From assembly GCF_028401425.1 (NCBI RefSeq), contig NZ_JAQOMS010000002.1:1240001-1304000 (forward strand): 64,000 nt of DNA, given 5' to 3'. This DNA comes from Psychrosphaera algicola (GTDB lineage Bacteria; Pseudomonadota; Gammaproteobacteria; Enterobacterales; Alteromonadaceae). A program made the translations under genes and the position numbers. The notes beneath the pieces were generated by a model, which saw nothing but the letters and a program-made list of their open reading frames with translations, was not told the origin of the DNA and ran no database searches. Of this stretch, positions 49,991 through 60,205 are shown in pieces; within the stretch, counting starts at the first letter, position 1, and each line of letters opens with the position of its first letter.

Positions 49991-51481
49991 TTATTTACCA
50001 TTTAGTGGTGATGCCGGCGGTAAAGGAACTGAATTTTTGCGCGCCAATCCACTAATTTTGTTAATAACTTCTGTTTTATTTTTAAATGACTTTTGGAAAT
50101 ATCCACTCGCTCTGACGGATCGTTTTCGAGATCAAATAATTCCACTTTGCCACTTAACAAAAATTGAATAAGTTTATACTGGCCTTCTCGAACGGCGGAA
50201 ACAGGTCCATGTTTATATGCGGTGTTTATATGCCAAAAATTGGTTTTTGTTGATACGGTTGACCAAACATTAATGGCTTAAAGCTACTCCCGTCGAGTTC
50301 ACCCGCGTAATCTTGCACACCGGCAAGATCTAAAAAGCTAGGAAATAGTCTAAAACCGACACCAGATTTTCATGCCGTGTCGCGGAAATTTTGCTCGGCC
50401 AGTTGGCAACCATTGGGACTTTAACGCCTCCTTCATAAATCGAGCCTTTAGCGCCCCTTAAGCGTATGTCTGTTGATTGTATAGAATTAAAGCCATTATC
50501 CGACGTAAATATAATTAATGTATTTTCACGTAAACCACTCGATTCTAAAAAGTCGACGAGTCGGCCAACATTCTGATCTAAAGACTCCACTAACGTGCCA
50601 TATGCCGCAAGTTCGCGTTTTGCCTTTGAGTCTCTTCCAGTTAACTGTTCTTTCTCTTTGTTTTGGTATTTTTTAGTAACTCTTCACTTCTAGGAATACT
50701 TGGCCTATGCGGGGCGTAAAAATGCAGATTTATAAAAAATGGGCTGTCAGCGTTTTTCCCCATAAATGCAATAGCTTCGTCTGTTAGACGGTCAGTTAGC
50801 CATTGGTCGTCGGGTTTTTCGTTGATAAAGGGATTTTTAAATGGTGCTATGTACCCGCCGCTTTTTGACTTATATCCCTCAGTATAACCACGCGCAGGAT
50901 CCCCCACCACGACCCGCCAACATTGAGGTCAAACCCCTCGCCTGCGGATAATAAATAGAATATTTATTTTTATGGTCGTTCAACCAACTCAAATCGCCAT
51001 TTTTGGGCTGACTTAAATTATCATCAAATGGGTAGTTAACTTCTACTGACGGATCAGGGCCCACGATATGCCACTTTCCTAAATGCGCTAATTTGTAACC
51101 GGCTTTTTTAAGGGGTTCAGAATATACAGTATGCTCAAGTTGCACCGTGCCACGGGAGAAAATACTGGTCTGGCTATTTCCTTTTTCTAAAACTGGGACA
51201 CCATAAACTTGAGTTTTAAAAGACTGTTTTCCGGTTAACAATGCCGCCCTTGCTGGGGAGCAGGTAGGATAGGAATATGCATTGTCAAAAACTTGTCCTG
51301 AATTAGCTAATGCGTCGATGTTTGGCGTTTCAACCCATTTAGAACCGTTGTAACCTACGTCACCCCAACCGAGGTCGTCGGCCATGATAAATATAATGTT
51401 AGGTTTAGCTTCTGCGTGACTTAAGTTCATCGCAAAATAGCCCGCGATAAAAACAACTATCAGACTAGAAAATATTTTCAT
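49991..51481 (-). CDS. S1-family sulfatase 1 (several frameshifts)
   Basis: About 500 residues. Signal peptide (IFSSLIVVFIAGYFAMNLSH), metal-binding start NIIFIMADDLGWGDVGYN and formylglycine site CSPARAALLTGK. HLGKWH, FYAPHRPS and TSDNGF with LRGAKGSIYEGGVKVPM complete the family motifs. At least four frame changes (about 50905, 50650, 50335, 50245 and in the A/T runs near 50075) split it; the corrected C-terminus reads ELFDLENDPSERVDIS and stops at 49991. ATG at 51479-51481. Removes sulfate esters from algal polysaccharide after Cys-to-formylglycine maturation. Confidence 0.83.
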
Positions 51482-51604
51482 TACCACTTTCCCATATACG
51501 TAATATCGACTCTGAAACGTTTCAAAATATTTATCAGAGGTTGTGCCATATTAAGGTTCTAACCTACGTTTAAACCTCTGCTTTATCGTTTTAATTAGCA
51601 CGAT

Positions 51605-51646
51605 AAAAGAAAACTCACAGAGACATTGGCGTACCTCTGTGAGTTT
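51605..51646 (-). terminator. Rho-independent terminator after sulfatase 2
   Basis: Minus-strand stem AAACTCACAGAG / CTCTGTGAGTTT (12 bp, 12-nt loop) followed by TCTTTTATC. Lies 34 bp after the sulfatase 2 stop. Confidence 0.75.
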
Positions 51647-51679
51647 AAACCCAGCTGTTTAAAGACTAAAGCTGTCTTG

Positions 51680-53215
51680 TTATTCGCCTAAAGCCGGTTT
51701 CCAAGGGGCACCATATTTTGGAGCCTTAGGGTTTTCTCTTAAAAATTTAGCGTCATTTTGCTGATACCATTGATGCAATGTCTTTTTCATTTCCGCAACT
51801 TTTGTTGGATATTCAGCCGCTAAATCAGTCGTCTCAGCCTTATCTTTAGTAATGTTAAACAGCTGAAGTTTGCCATCTTCAAACCGTTCTATGAGTTTCC
51901 AATCGCCCAATCGAACCACTGCCCTATGGAAACCGCCTTGATTTGAATAATGTGGATAATGGAAAAACAACGGACGTTCTGCTGAATTTGTTTCGCCATT
52001 TATGACAGGTAATAAGCTCTCACCGTCAATTGGGCCAACACGTTTGGCGTCAATACCTATTAAGTCGTAAAGCGTCGCTGAGATGTCCATGCTAATGGCT
52101 GGAACCGAGGTTGACTTACCATTTGATTCGGAACCTGGAACACTAATAATGAAAGGTACACGAATACCGCCTTCATATAACCAGCCTTTACCGCCTCTAA
52201 GCGGTAAACTTGATGTTGAATGCGCTTCACCTATAGATAAACCACCATTGTCTGATAACAAAATTACTATGGTGTCGTCTCTTAGGTTTTTGGCTTTTAG
52301 TGAATCCACAAGTCGGCCAATGTTTTCATCAACCTTTTCGACCATCGCTGCATATGTCGGGTTCGTTTGCACAACACGATTTAATTGTGGTTTATCGGTT
52401 GGCCAAATTTGTTCAACTTGAGCAAACTCTGGTGTTTTATCTAGTTGAGAAAAACGTTCACGATACTTATTAACAAGCTTCTTTGGCCCTTGCAATGGCG
52501 TATGAACAGAATAGTAAGACATCATTAGGAAAAATGGCGCGTCACTTTTTGCATACCCATCGACCAAATTGATGGCTTCGTTGGTTAAGCGATCCGTAAG
52601 GTATTCACCATCTGGGCCACTGGTTAAACGTGGATTTTTATAAGGCGCAAAATAACCCCCACTTGGCGACCCCGCGGCATGGCCGGCAATATTAACGTCA
52701 AAACCATAAAACTCTGGCCACATTTGCTCTGTTTGCCCTAAATGCCATTTACCAATAAACGCAGTTTGATAACCCTCACCTTTTAAAACGCTGGCGATAG
52801 TGGAACCTTGCTCCGGTAATTTTTCGACAAAGGAAGCGGGTTTAAATTTGCCTTCGCGATATTTATGTCGACGGCTTTTGTTACGGAAGAAGTCTGTCGT
52901 GCCAATTGCCGTTGGATGTTTGCCGGTGATCAATGCAGCTCTTGTGGGGCTACAAACCGGACTTGCGGCATAACCATCGGTAAATAACAGACCTTCACTG
53001 GCGAGCTTATCCATACTTGGTGTTGAATATAGTGTATCTGGATTATAAGCCGCGACGTCAGCCCAGCCTAAGTCATCAACCAAAATTAACAAAACATTGG
53101 GTTTCTTTTTTGTTTCTATTTCTGTTGTCGGTTGCGAAAGACAACCGGCTAATCCAGATACAAAAAGGCCACCTAAAACGAATTTAAATACAGTATTAAT
53201 AACGCTATCCTCCAA
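51680..53215 (-). CDS. S1-family sulfatase 2, lipoprotein
   Basis: About 505-511 residues, intact. Lipobox SGLAGC near residue 25, then NVLLILVDDLGWADVAAYNP, the formylglycine site CSPTRAALITGK, IGKWHLG, HTPLQGPKK and LLSDNGG with PLRGGKGWLYEGGIRVPF. The start is odd: a strong GGAGGA lies inside the 5' end, so the upstream TTG (53215) cannot use it; the codon at proper distance is ATT (53198-53200), giving INTVFKFVLGG as N-terminus. Either a rare ATT start or a base error for ATG. Part of the four-sulfatase cluster. Confidence 0.9.
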   Translation of the reverse strand: MEDSVINTVFKFVLGGLFVSGLAGCLSQPTTEIETKKKPNVLLILVDDLGWADVAAYNPDTLYSTPSMDKLASEGLLFTDGYAASPVCSPTRAALITGKHPTAIGTTDFFRNKSRRHKYREGKFKPASFVEKLPEQGSTIASVLKGEGYQTAFIGKWHLGQTEQMWPEFYGFDVNIAGHAAGSPSGGYFAPYKNPRLTSGPDGEYLTDRLTNEAINLVDGYAKSDAPFFLMMSYYSVHTPLQGPKKLVNKYRERFSQLDKTPEFAQVEQIWPTDKPQLNRVVQTNPTYAAMVEKVDENIGRLVDSLKAKNLRDDTIVILLSDNGGLSIGEAHSTSSLPLRGGKGWLYEGGIRVPFIISVPGSESNGKSTSVPAISMDISATLYDLIGIDAKRVGPIDGESLLPVINGETNSAERPLFFHYPHYSNQGGFHRAVVRLGDWKLIERFEDGKLQLFNITKDKAETTDLAAEYPTKVAEMKKTLHQWYQQNDAKFLRENPKAPKYGAPWKPALGE

Positions 53216-53368
53216 GGCTTCAGACTAAACCCATTACACATTGGTTTTAGGTTTGCGTTAATTGAGGCTGAAACTCACATTGTAATTGATAAATAATTGC
53301 TAAATCATTTGAGGGTTTGGTAACAAAACGGTCACCAAACCTCGATAAATATCTAAAGAAAAAACCTT

Positions 53369-54629
53369 TTATTCTTTAAATGCCGTTTTTACGCTATTTA
53401 AGTTAACCCCAAATAATGATTTGGAAATAACATCCAATTGCGCTTCCGGCCCTTGAATATGGTAAGTCGTTTGGATGTGTCTAACCGATTGACCGGGTTT
53501 TAGCGCCGCGGCAGGCGATGAGGTTTCCAGCTCATAAAACGGCCCTAATGGCGCAACGCCAGTACTTCAGGCGAACCATCATTGTATGAATTAATGACAT
53601 CGCCTGCATAAGGCTGATCTTGCAGTTCCCACATCGAATTTACATAGCCATTTGGTGCGGCTTGTTGATTATATGTAACAATATTAAGCACTTGCCCCGC
53701 TGCGTCATAACTACCTGCGATGCCTTTAGACCGTTTATCGCTAATACCAATTTTTCCGCGTTTTGTACCATCGCCTTTAAAGAACAATTCACTGTCGGTG
53801 ACTTTAAGGTAATCCGCTGGCACTTTACCAAAGTAAGCGTCATTCACTTTTGCGCCATATTTTGATTCTGGGCCAGATTCAAACGGGATCACAACCGTTG
53901 TCTCAGGTGACGGGTTATACATGCCTAAGATCCAAATAGACACAAGACCGGTTTCTGCAGTCCAGGTATTTTGACCACGATTTGTCACGCGATTGTCCGT
54001 CTTATAGGCAACCACTTTTAAACTGTCATCTAGGTTAATGCCAAGTGATTCACTTACCTTACCTTTACTCAGCAATTCAACGGTACGTTCAATTCCAACA
54101 TCAAATTCAGTGCCGCTGTAGTTAACCAAAGTCGCTTCGTGTGCAAACTTAACTGACTGTTCATTTTTAGTAACGATACTAAATGCTTCGGTATCGATTA
54201 CCGCAGGTGTCTTCCAATCTGAAAATTCAAATTTGTCACCGGGTTTAAAGAACAGGCCAAACTGTCCGCCTTCAGGACCAAACCAAAAACGCTCTTCACC
54301 ACCAAAAATGTATATATGATCTTCTAGTTTGCCCTTCTGCTCTTCGGCAGTTAAAAATCCATTGGCGATAACCGGACGGTTGATCCAACCAAAACTTGGA
54401 CCAGAATGTTGATCGAAAGATGAGGTCATGACTCGACCTTGATACTCAGGCGCAATCGCAACGGCGGCGTCGCCATTAGACAACATAACAATGTTTGTGT
54501 GTTCTTTCATAAATGCTACATCGTCGGCAAACGGGCCTTTTGCTCTGTGCATCCGGTTGCAATCGCACAACTGATCAAACCGAGACTCACAGATTTTGTC
54601 AAAACAGATAAATTCATATTTTTTTCCAT
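53369..54629 (-). CDS. DUF6786-like (mutarotase-fold) lipoprotein (two frameshifts)
   Basis: About 420 residues. Read from the ATG at 54627-54629 the N-terminus is a lipoprotein signal (SVSLGLISCAIATGC). One missing A near 54540 joins it to GPFADDVAFMKEHTNIVMLS. The body has GGEERFWFGPEGGQFGLFF and a beta-rich fold like galactose-mutarotase proteins. A frame change near 53560 restores APLGPFYELETSSPAAALKP. Such proteins are frequent in polysaccharide loci and described as DUF6786; catalytic role unknown. A literal in-frame start at 54666 would lose the lipobox. Confidence 0.72.
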
Positions 54630-54886
54630 TGTTAAGGCGAATCGAGCGAGCAAAGTAACTCTTCATCGCGCTACCCTATTGGCCAGCGCTGTTGCAAGTT
54701 TCCGATCCAACTTTTCGTCAATATTCATTGCTGAAATATTTCAGCTTTCCAAAGGTGACCTTACTAAATTAACCGGCTCATCTATTAGATGCGTGTTAAC
54801 GTGCCGCTGACTGCAATAGCACAAAGCAAGCAGCAAACACGAGGTTTAGGTCATAGAACCATTTTCAAAATGGCAAATTCATAATG

Positions 54887-56507
54887 TTATAAACGGTTTG
54901 ATCTATAACGTTTTAACAATTGCTCCATCTCAGCCACAACTTCTGGGTATTGGTTGTATAGATTTGTCGTTTGATTCACGTCAGCATCGAGATCATACAA
55001 TTGTGCAGGTGGTGCATCCGCTCTAATCTTGCCATTTACAATGTCACTATTAGGTGTATTTACTAACGTTGTGACAGCCGGTCCCCCTATAAGCATGCTG
55101 ATGTGGCTTTGAGCCTTTAAAGCCACCGTCATTCTGTGCCCCGATGTACATCCATTTACCTTTGCGTAAACCAACATGAGTTGCTTTTCTAGGAGTTACT
55201 ATCATTTCAGTGCGCAGAGGCGTTGTCGCTTCACCTAAAATTGCTGGTAGCATATTAATACTGTCATTACTGTTATCTGCGCTTAATGGTTGTCCCGTTA
55301 ATGCAGCAAATGTCGCAAACATATCCACATTGTTGAGCATTTGGTTTGAAACACTTCCGGCTTTTATTTTGCTAGTACCACCATGCAATAAATGGCACTC
55401 GATGCCCACCTTCCCAAATACCAAACTTAGATCCTAAAAGATCACCATTGATTTGATGGCCTTTAGCAGCGGCATTACGTCCACCTAAATTAAACATCCC
55501 ACCATTGTCGCTGGTGAAGATCACTAAGGTATTATCTGCAACACCAGCTTCTTCTAAACTCGCCATGACTTGGCCGACTATCCAATCTAACTCTTCGACA
55601 AAGTCGCCATACAGCCCACTTTCGCTTTTGCCTTGAAAACGTTTAGCTGGGGTAAAAGGGTGATGGACATGGGTTGTGGCTAAATACATAAAAAATGGAT
55701 TACCATCTCGGGCTTTAATCCAGTCGGTTGCTTTTTCTGTAATTGTGGTGCCAACGCTATAATCGTTGTATAAAGAATGTGCTTCTACGCCACCTTTAAA
55801 CATATTTGCCGTACGTTGGGCTGCTTCCGCTGGAATGGGTGTAATAGGAGTCGCGTCTTTATGAACTTTATGTTTGGGCGGTCGGCCGAGATAAACTAAC
55901 GGATCTTCGGGATCCCATCCAATAATCTGATCATTTTCAACATAAACATAAGGCGGTGCGCTGTTGACAACGGGAACGCCAAAATAATAATCAAAACCGA
56001 GTTCGAGTGGACCAGGCGCAGCGGTTGTTGCCAGTCGTTTTTCCCCTCACCAAAACCTAAATGCCATTTACCTAATACTGCGGTATCGTAACCTTTGTTT
56101 TTAAATATATCCGCGATGGTCGTGGTATCAGGATCGATAAGCAACGGTGATTCTATCGGTGCGGGTCCCCATATTCCTTTGCCATTATTTGCCCTTAATG
56201 GGTACTCACCAGTCATTAACCCGTATCGAGAAGCGGTACAAACAGCAGAAGCGGAATGGGCGTCAGTGAACTTAACACCTTGTTTTGCAAGTTTATCAAT
56301 ATTTGGCGTTTCCAACTTTGTTGCACCGTAAGAACTTAAGTCCCCATATCCTAAATCATCAGCAAAAATAAAAACCACGTTTGGTTGTTTACCACCTTGA
56401 TTTTGGGCTTGTTGAGAACTCAATAGTTCAGTCTTATTTACCGCTTCACAAGCCGTTAATGTCAAAGCGACAGTTGCAACTAAACCTGCTAACCTCATGT
56501 ACGTCAT
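54887..56507 (-). CDS. S1-family sulfatase 3, lipoprotein (several frameshifts)
   Basis: About 540 residues. GGAG 5 nt before the ATG at 56505-56507 fixes the start. Lipobox ALTLTAC, then NVVFIFADDLGYGDLSSYG and the site VCTASRYGLMTG: the formylglycine motif is C-T-A-S-R, with Ala in place of Pro, an accepted variant. HLGFGEGKNDW, THVHHPFTPAKRF and TSDNGGMFNLGG follow. Frame changes near 56030, 55900, 55375 and 55085. Probably arylsulfatase-like on a galactan or similar. Confidence 0.82.
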
Positions 56508-56757
56508 GTTTTCTCCAAATAATTTGTTACACAGCACCTTGTTAAACAGCACTTTCTTACACAGCACTTACTTACACAAGATCTAGTGTATTTTTATTTA
56601 TTAAAGCACAGTAGTTTTAGATTTCAAAGCCTTAAAAAGTTATATGTAGGGTTTTGTATATAAATAAAAACACAAAAACAAAATACTGACTTAGTCATAA
56701 AAATGTCATTACCGCCAACTGACTTTATAACTGTCATTAAATTTCCTGAGCGACGTC

Positions 56758-57222
56758 TTATACGACCGACTGCAGCGCTTTGAGTTGCTCAGGTTTAGAA
56801 AGTGTCGAGAAATCCAAGGACATTAATTTATGCACTCGCCGCTCAATGCTTTCCATAACTTGATAAAAAGCATGTTTAAATTCACTTTCTGTACCATCAA
56901 GTTTTGATGGGTCCGTTAATCCCCAATGCACTTTTAAAGTATCGTCAAACCAATGAGGACAAACTTCCGCCGCGGCACTGTCACATACAGTCACGACGAT
57001 ATCGGGTTTAATATCTTCGAAGTCATCCCAAGACTGACTTTTCAATTTGTCAGTTGCTATGCCCTTTTCTGCTAAGTACTTAATCGACAGTGGATGTACT
57101 TCACCAACGGGCTGACTTCCTGCACTAAATGCTCGGTACTTACCTTGAGCTAACTGATTGGTGATCGCTTCGCTCAAAATGCTCCGACACCTATTGTGGG
57201 TACAGATATATAAAATATTCAT
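56758..57222 (-). CDS. Low-molecular-weight phosphatase family protein (ArsC-like)
   Basis: 154 residues, intact. N-terminal MNILYICTHNRCRSILSEAI contains the C-x5-R P-loop (CTHNRCR); Asp in LTDPSKLDG is the acid. VTVCDSAAAEVCPHW supplies the extra cysteines seen in thioredoxin-coupled arsenate reductases (ArsC). No ars neighbours, so arsenate reduction is likely but not proven; a phosphatase role is possible. An outlier between sulfatase genes. Confidence 0.8.
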   Translation of the reverse strand: MNILYICTHNRCRSILSEAITNQLAQGKYRAFSAGSQPVGEVHPLSIKYLAEKGIATDKLKSQSWDDFEDIKPDIVVTVCDSAAAEVCPHWFDDTLKVHWGLTDPSKLDGTESEFKHAFYQVMESIERRVHKLMSLDFSTLSKPEQLKALQSVV

Positions 57223-57349
57223 ATGTGTTCTCAGTTTGGTACTTAGCCTATTTAATCATTGATATAGCGCTAATGATTAAATGGTTAAGCTATATATAAA
57301 GAGCACCTCTAAAGCGCCCTTTGTTCTCTGATCAAATATTGTAAAAATA

Positions 57350-58838
57350 CTATTTCTTTTTCTTAACCCACCAGCGATCAATTTTTTGTGGATTTTCCAT
57401 TGGTGGCACCCGCTGATCTCGACCTATTTGATGAACATCCCCAAGTTCCTCTCGTGCGTATTGAATATCTGCATCAAAAGACGCCACTATGTCTGGGTGC
57501 AAATTGGCCACATCGACTTTTTCACCCCGATCGGTTTTTAGATCAAACAACATGTTTTGAGCAACTTCTGTGTGAACACGGCCACCGGAGGAGTTTTCAT
57601 GCCAAAATGGTTGGTCGGCAATTGTGCGCGGAAGATGCAGTTTCCAACGACCTTTACGGATAGCTTGAAGATTGGTGCCGTTGTAGTAATAAAGCACGTC
57701 ATGAGGACTATTTAGGCTCTTACCACGCAGAATATTTAACGTATTGACGCCATCTAACTTTCTATCACTTGGCAACTCTGCCCCAGCAATTTCAGCTAAA
57801 ATCGGGAATATATCCATGGATGTCATAGTAATGCTAGAATCCTACCTGCCGGAATGACACCTTACCACTTAAATAAGGCCGGAACAATATGCCCGCCTTC
57901 CATCGTGGTGTACTTTCGGCCATTTAGTTCACCATTACTCCCCGCAAAATTCGCGCCGTTGTCAGACGTAAATATCACTAGCGTATTGTCTTCTAACCCG
58001 TGATCTTTTAACGCTTTAAGAACGCGACCTGTGCTGTAATCCATTTCGTGAATAAAATCACCATATCGGCCTTTTTCGGAGGTGCCTTTAAACTGTTTGC
58101 TAGGGCGATGAGGCGAATGCACTATATTGTGAGCAAAATAAACAAAAAATGGACCGTCCTTTTCTCGTTCAATGAAAGAAACAACTTCGTTCGTATAAAT
58201 TTCTGTGACTTTCTCTAAATCGATATCGACTTCTGAAATTGTTCGCCCACGGTACAAATCATCATTTTCTTTTAAGTAGGGGTATTTCACGCTATTTTTT
58301 GGGGCCTTATAAAAATTGCCTTCTAGTCCGACATATTCGTCAAACCCGGCATCTAAAGGGTGAGAACCTTTCTCTTTAAGCCTAAATGCCATTTACCAAC
58401 CATTAAGCTTTTGTAACCTGCTGGCTTTAACATTTCAGGGATAGTGATTTCGTCAGGATGCAACCCAAAATGACTGTCTATGTGTTTATGACTCATCGGA
58501 TTTTTAGCGACAGGTATGCCATTTCTCATCGGATAGCGGCCTGTTAATAACGATGCACGAGACGGACTACAAACATTTGCTGGAATGAAAAAATCGCGAC
58601 TTATAAACCCTTCTTCACCAATTTTGTCAATATTTGGCGTTCTGATCCCTTCTGCACCAAACGACTCGATGTCGCCATAACCTAAGTCATCTGCAAAGAT
58701 CACCACTATATTTGGCTTTTGTTGCTGCTCAATTACCGATTTAGCATTTGCCGAACGGTCAGGTTGATTTATTAACTCGCACCCTGCACTTAATAATACA
58801 AAGCTTACAATTAATGACCTGCTCAATTTATTCCTCAC
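57350..58838 (-). CDS. S1-family sulfatase 4, lipoprotein (frameshifts)
   Basis: About 495 residues. Start GTG at 58836-58838 because GGAGGA lies 6 nt upstream; lipobox VLLSAGC. NIVVIFADDLGYGDIESFGA, formylglycine site CSPSRASLLTGRYP, VGKWHLG, HNIVHSPHRPSKQF and TSDNGANF are visible, and the end LGDVHQIGRDQRVPPMENPQ is complete. Frame changes near 58375 (LGLKEKGSHPLD) and in 57826-57862. Resembles N-acetylgalactosamine/galactose-sulfatase-like S1 enzymes in order; substrate not determinable. Confidence 0.84.
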
Positions 58839-59212
58839 GCCCACTCCTCCGCAATAAAACTTTTCGGCCCGGCAAATATACTTTTAAATATAAGACCACA
58901 AAATAACAACAATACTAATATAAAATAAAAACAAGCCAAGACAGATAAAACCGCAAAAATAAGATTGAACCCAATCAAATCTTGCACTAAAGTAGCAATC
59001 ACAATATATATAAAAACACACAAGGTATGTCATTTTTTAATTAAAAATGCGTATTTCTGCTCGTAAAACTGTTTTTAGTAACGTAGTTAAAACGTTCGTA
59101 AATTCTTGGTGTTTATCCAAAAACGAAAATTCAATTGAAGGCTCACTGGAGATAAATGTAATTATGGTACTTAAGTTTACAGCCAGCAAAAACAAGTTGT
59201 GGGCAACCGCCA
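58839..59212. other. Divergent intergenic region
   Basis: 374 bp between sulfatase 4 and the esterase gene, AT-rich around 58900-59040. It must hold promoters for both directions. Short open frames on both strands at 59037-59300 have poor starts and are not supported. Confidence 0.45.
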
Positions 59213-60154
59213 ATGAAGCCGCTTTTTTATACAAAAATGTTTTTTGCGACGCTTGTGCTGTTCTCGTTGGTTGCAAGTCCCATAGCTATAGCAACTGTCG
59301 CTAAAGACTCAATTAAGGTTGGGAATGTTTGGGTCAACACAAAAGCAAAACCAAGTGAAATTATTAATTACAAAATAATCGGCGCTCGCGAACTAAAATT
59401 ACATATTTTTCACGGCGTTTCGAGCAATGATAATGAACACAAACCTGCATTAATTATGTTTCATGGTGGTGGCTGGAATTCTGGTAACCCTACGAGTTTA
59501 TATGACCAGACGGACTATTTCTCTAAAATAGGGATAACCACAATATCGGTGGAATACCGCACTTGGAAAAAAGACCAAACACCGCCTAATGTGTCGTTAA
59601 TGGACGCAAAATCGGCCTATCGTTGGGTGTTAACAAACGCCAAAACGCTAAATATAGACCCTGCCAAAATAGCTGCCGGAGGCGTTTCAGCCGGTGGCCA
59701 TTTAGCGGCTTCATTGGCAACGATAAAAGGCTTTAATGCGATAGGAGAAAGGCCATTGCCCATTCAACCAGTCGCACTTGTTCTATTTAATCCAGTTGTC
59801 GATACGAGCTCACAAGGACACGGGTATAACAGAGTTAAAGAGTTTTGGCGGGCTATCTCGCCAATTCATAATGTCGCTCAAGGACATCCTCCAACGCTAA
59901 CCCTTTTAGGCTCAAACGATCGCGTACTCAGCGTTGCAACCGCGAACAAATATAGAGACAACATAGTGTCTGTGGGTTCTTACGCCGTAAACCACATTTA
60001 TCCAGATAAAGCGCACGGGTTTTTCACCCGCACTCGTTCAGAATTACTTTTTGTCGACACCTTACTTAAAGCTCATGACTTTTTGTTTAAAACAGGAATC
60101 GCAGCTGCACCGTCACCGGCAGTTAGACCGACGCGACCAAATATCAATAATTAA
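59213..60154 (+). CDS. Alpha/beta-hydrolase (esterase/lipase-like)
   Basis: 313 residues, intact. Signal peptide (FFATLVLFSLVASPIAIA). Oxyanion motif HGGGW (residues about 83-87), nucleophile elbow GVSAGGH, acid region GSNDRVL and His in DKAHGFF: a BD-FAE / acetyl-xylan-esterase-like fold. Exported. It probably removes acyl groups from the polysaccharide treated by the neighbouring sulfatases and glycosidases. 52 bp before the GH116-like gene, likely one operon. Confidence 0.88.
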   Translation: MKPLFYTKMFFATLVLFSLVASPIAIATVAKDSIKVGNVWVNTKAKPSEIINYKIIGARELKLHIFHGVSSNDNEHKPALIMFHGGGWNSGNPTSLYDQTDYFSKIGITTISVEYRTWKKDQTPPNVSLMDAKSAYRWVLTNAKTLNIDPAKIAAGGVSAGGHLAASLATIKGFNAIGERPLPIQPVALVLFNPVVDTSSQGHGYNRVKEFWRAISPIHNVAQGHPPTLTLLGSNDRVLSVATANKYRDNIVSVGSYAVNHIYPDKAHGFFTRTRSELLFVDTLLKAHDFLFKTGIAAAPSPAVRPTRPNINN

Positions 60155-60205
60155 CTTTACAAACTTTAGACCTAACAGGGTAACTACATTTAGAGAACTA
60201 ATTTT

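Noticed and set aside
58835..59023. 62-codon hydrophobic open frame upstream of sulfatase 4.
   Set aside because: TTG start, no Shine-Dalgarno, very AT-rich, overlaps the sulfatase start. Likely promoter-region noise.
59047..59212. Plus-strand frame starting MRISARK, similar to the start of a TOBE/molbindin domain.
   Set aside because: Only the first residues resemble molbindin; the rest does not align, and the opposite strand is equally open.
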